Of a stretch of DNA of 5,593 nt, positions 5,142 through 5,593 are shown piece after piece; the first letter of the stretch is position 1, and every line of letters begins with the position of its first letter. Source of the DNA: Tannerellaceae bacterium (lineage in GTDB: Bacteria; Bacteroidota; Bacteroidia; Bacteroidales; Tannerellaceae); NCBI GenBank assembly GCA_031267205.1, contig JAIRZN010000110.1, positions 1 through 5,593 of the forward strand, written 5' to 3'. The position numbers and the translations under genes are program-made. A model generated the notes under the pieces. It did not search any database. It was not told where the DNA came from and worked only from the letters and a program-made list of their open reading frames with translations.

Positions 5142-5593
5142 AACGATTCTTTATTTAGTGCGATAAACTGTTCGCGTATCTTCTTCCTGGCTCTCGAAAG
5201 GTTGACCCTGACCGTCTCGATACGGCTTCCGGTTATCTCGGCGATTTCCGACAACTCGTATCCCTCGACGTCCTTCATCCTGATAACGGTCTGTTGCAAC
5301 GACGGCAGGCGGCTTATGAGCTGATGTATATAGTCAGCCGCGTCCGCCTGCGCGAGAAGCTCGTCCGGACTTTTGTCCCCGGAGACGACTTCCGGCAATT
5401 CCCGCCCGCCGGTCGTCGGCCTCTGCACCTTCATCCTGTCCAGCGCCACGTTCTTAGTCACCGTCATCGCCAGGGCCTCCACACTGCGGTATCCGTCGAG
5501 CTTCCCCCGTATCCGCCAAAGCCGGAGCAAAGCCTCCTGTACAATATCCTCCGCCTCCGTCTCCTCCTCCGAAAGGGAGAGGGAGAGGCTCAA
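5132..5593 (-). CDS. ECF-type RNA polymerase sigma-70 factor, 5' end beyond the window
   Basis: At least 153 codons of an extracytoplasmic-function sigma factor are present, which directs RNA polymerase to a specific set of promoters. Residues about 12-57 of the visible part are sigma region 2 (AEDIVQEALLRLW, then LDGYRSVEALAMTVTKNVAL). A linker of about 58-85 follows, then region 4 at about 86-141 with LPSLQQTVIRMKDVEGYELS and the helix-turn-helix ending ETVRVNLSRARKKIREQF. Family members are usually 165-190 aa, so roughly 15-30 N-terminal residues, including region 2.1, lie past base 5593. The first visible codon, TTG, is most likely an internal Leu rather than the start. The gene heads a run of four closely spaced minus-strand genes and overlaps the anti-sigma-like gene by 10 nt. 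The operon promoter, and any autoregulation, would be outside the window. Confidence 0.93.
   Translation of the reverse strand: MSLSLSLSEEETEAEDIVQEALLRLWRIRGKLDGYRSVEALAMTVTKNVALDRMKVQRPTTGGRELPEVVSGDKSPDELLAQADAADYIHQLISRLPSLQQTVIRMKDVEGYELSEIAEITGSRIETVRVNLSRARKKIREQFIALNKESLWI

Noticed and set aside
5591..5593. TTG at the window edge as the sigma-factor start codon
   Set aside because: Region 2.1 would be missing and the protein would be shorter than the family, so the gene very likely continues beyond the window.

Overview
The window reads as a chromosomal segment from a Bacteroidota bacterium, most likely order Bacteroidales. The evidence is a DUF2027-Smr fusion protein, a long-form QueA-like protein, an ECF sigma factor followed by a single-pass anti-sigma-like protein of the Bacteroidales type, start codons without Shine-Dalgarno sequences, and Bacteroidetes-type promoters (TTG/TTTG, 19 bp, TAnnTTTG). 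Coding DNA is around half G+C by eye, which is high for Bacteroides proper. I do not assign a genus. No RNA gene, insertion sequence, CRISPR array or phage gene was seen.

Left half (1-3225), RNA metabolism. A 15-bp palindrome and a good promoter precede a TrmH/SpoU-family RNA 2'-O-methyltransferase (+, 116-946). Its 3' end overlaps, tail to tail, the 3' end of a DUF2027-Smr protein (-, 899-1948). Only 62 bp, holding two interleaved divergent promoters, separate that gene from a QueA-like S-adenosylmethionine:tRNA ribosyltransferase-isomerase (+, 2011-3225). Two of these genes modify RNA, and the third carries a domain known from RNA cleavage and ribosome rescue.

Right half (3255-5593), an apparent four-gene minus-strand operon for envelope signalling. 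In transcription order it holds an ECF sigma-70 factor (5' end beyond the window), a 145-aa single-pass membrane protein that overlaps it by 10 nt and is probably its anti-sigma regulator, a 151-aa exported DUF4252/DUF6108-like protein, and a 309-aa outer-membrane beta-barrel protein. The layout suggests that the membrane protein restrains the sigma factor and that the two exported proteins are its output or its sensory partners. That functional link is inferred from order and spacing only. The queA-like gene and the barrel gene converge across a 29-bp gap with a small hairpin.

Nothing here is clearly a new system. The most interesting points are the sigma-factor cassette with its cysteine-containing periplasmic tail, the resemblance of the DUF2027-Smr protein to the KOW-Smr tail of MutS2, and the enlarged QueA-like enzyme, which may be a second paralogue.
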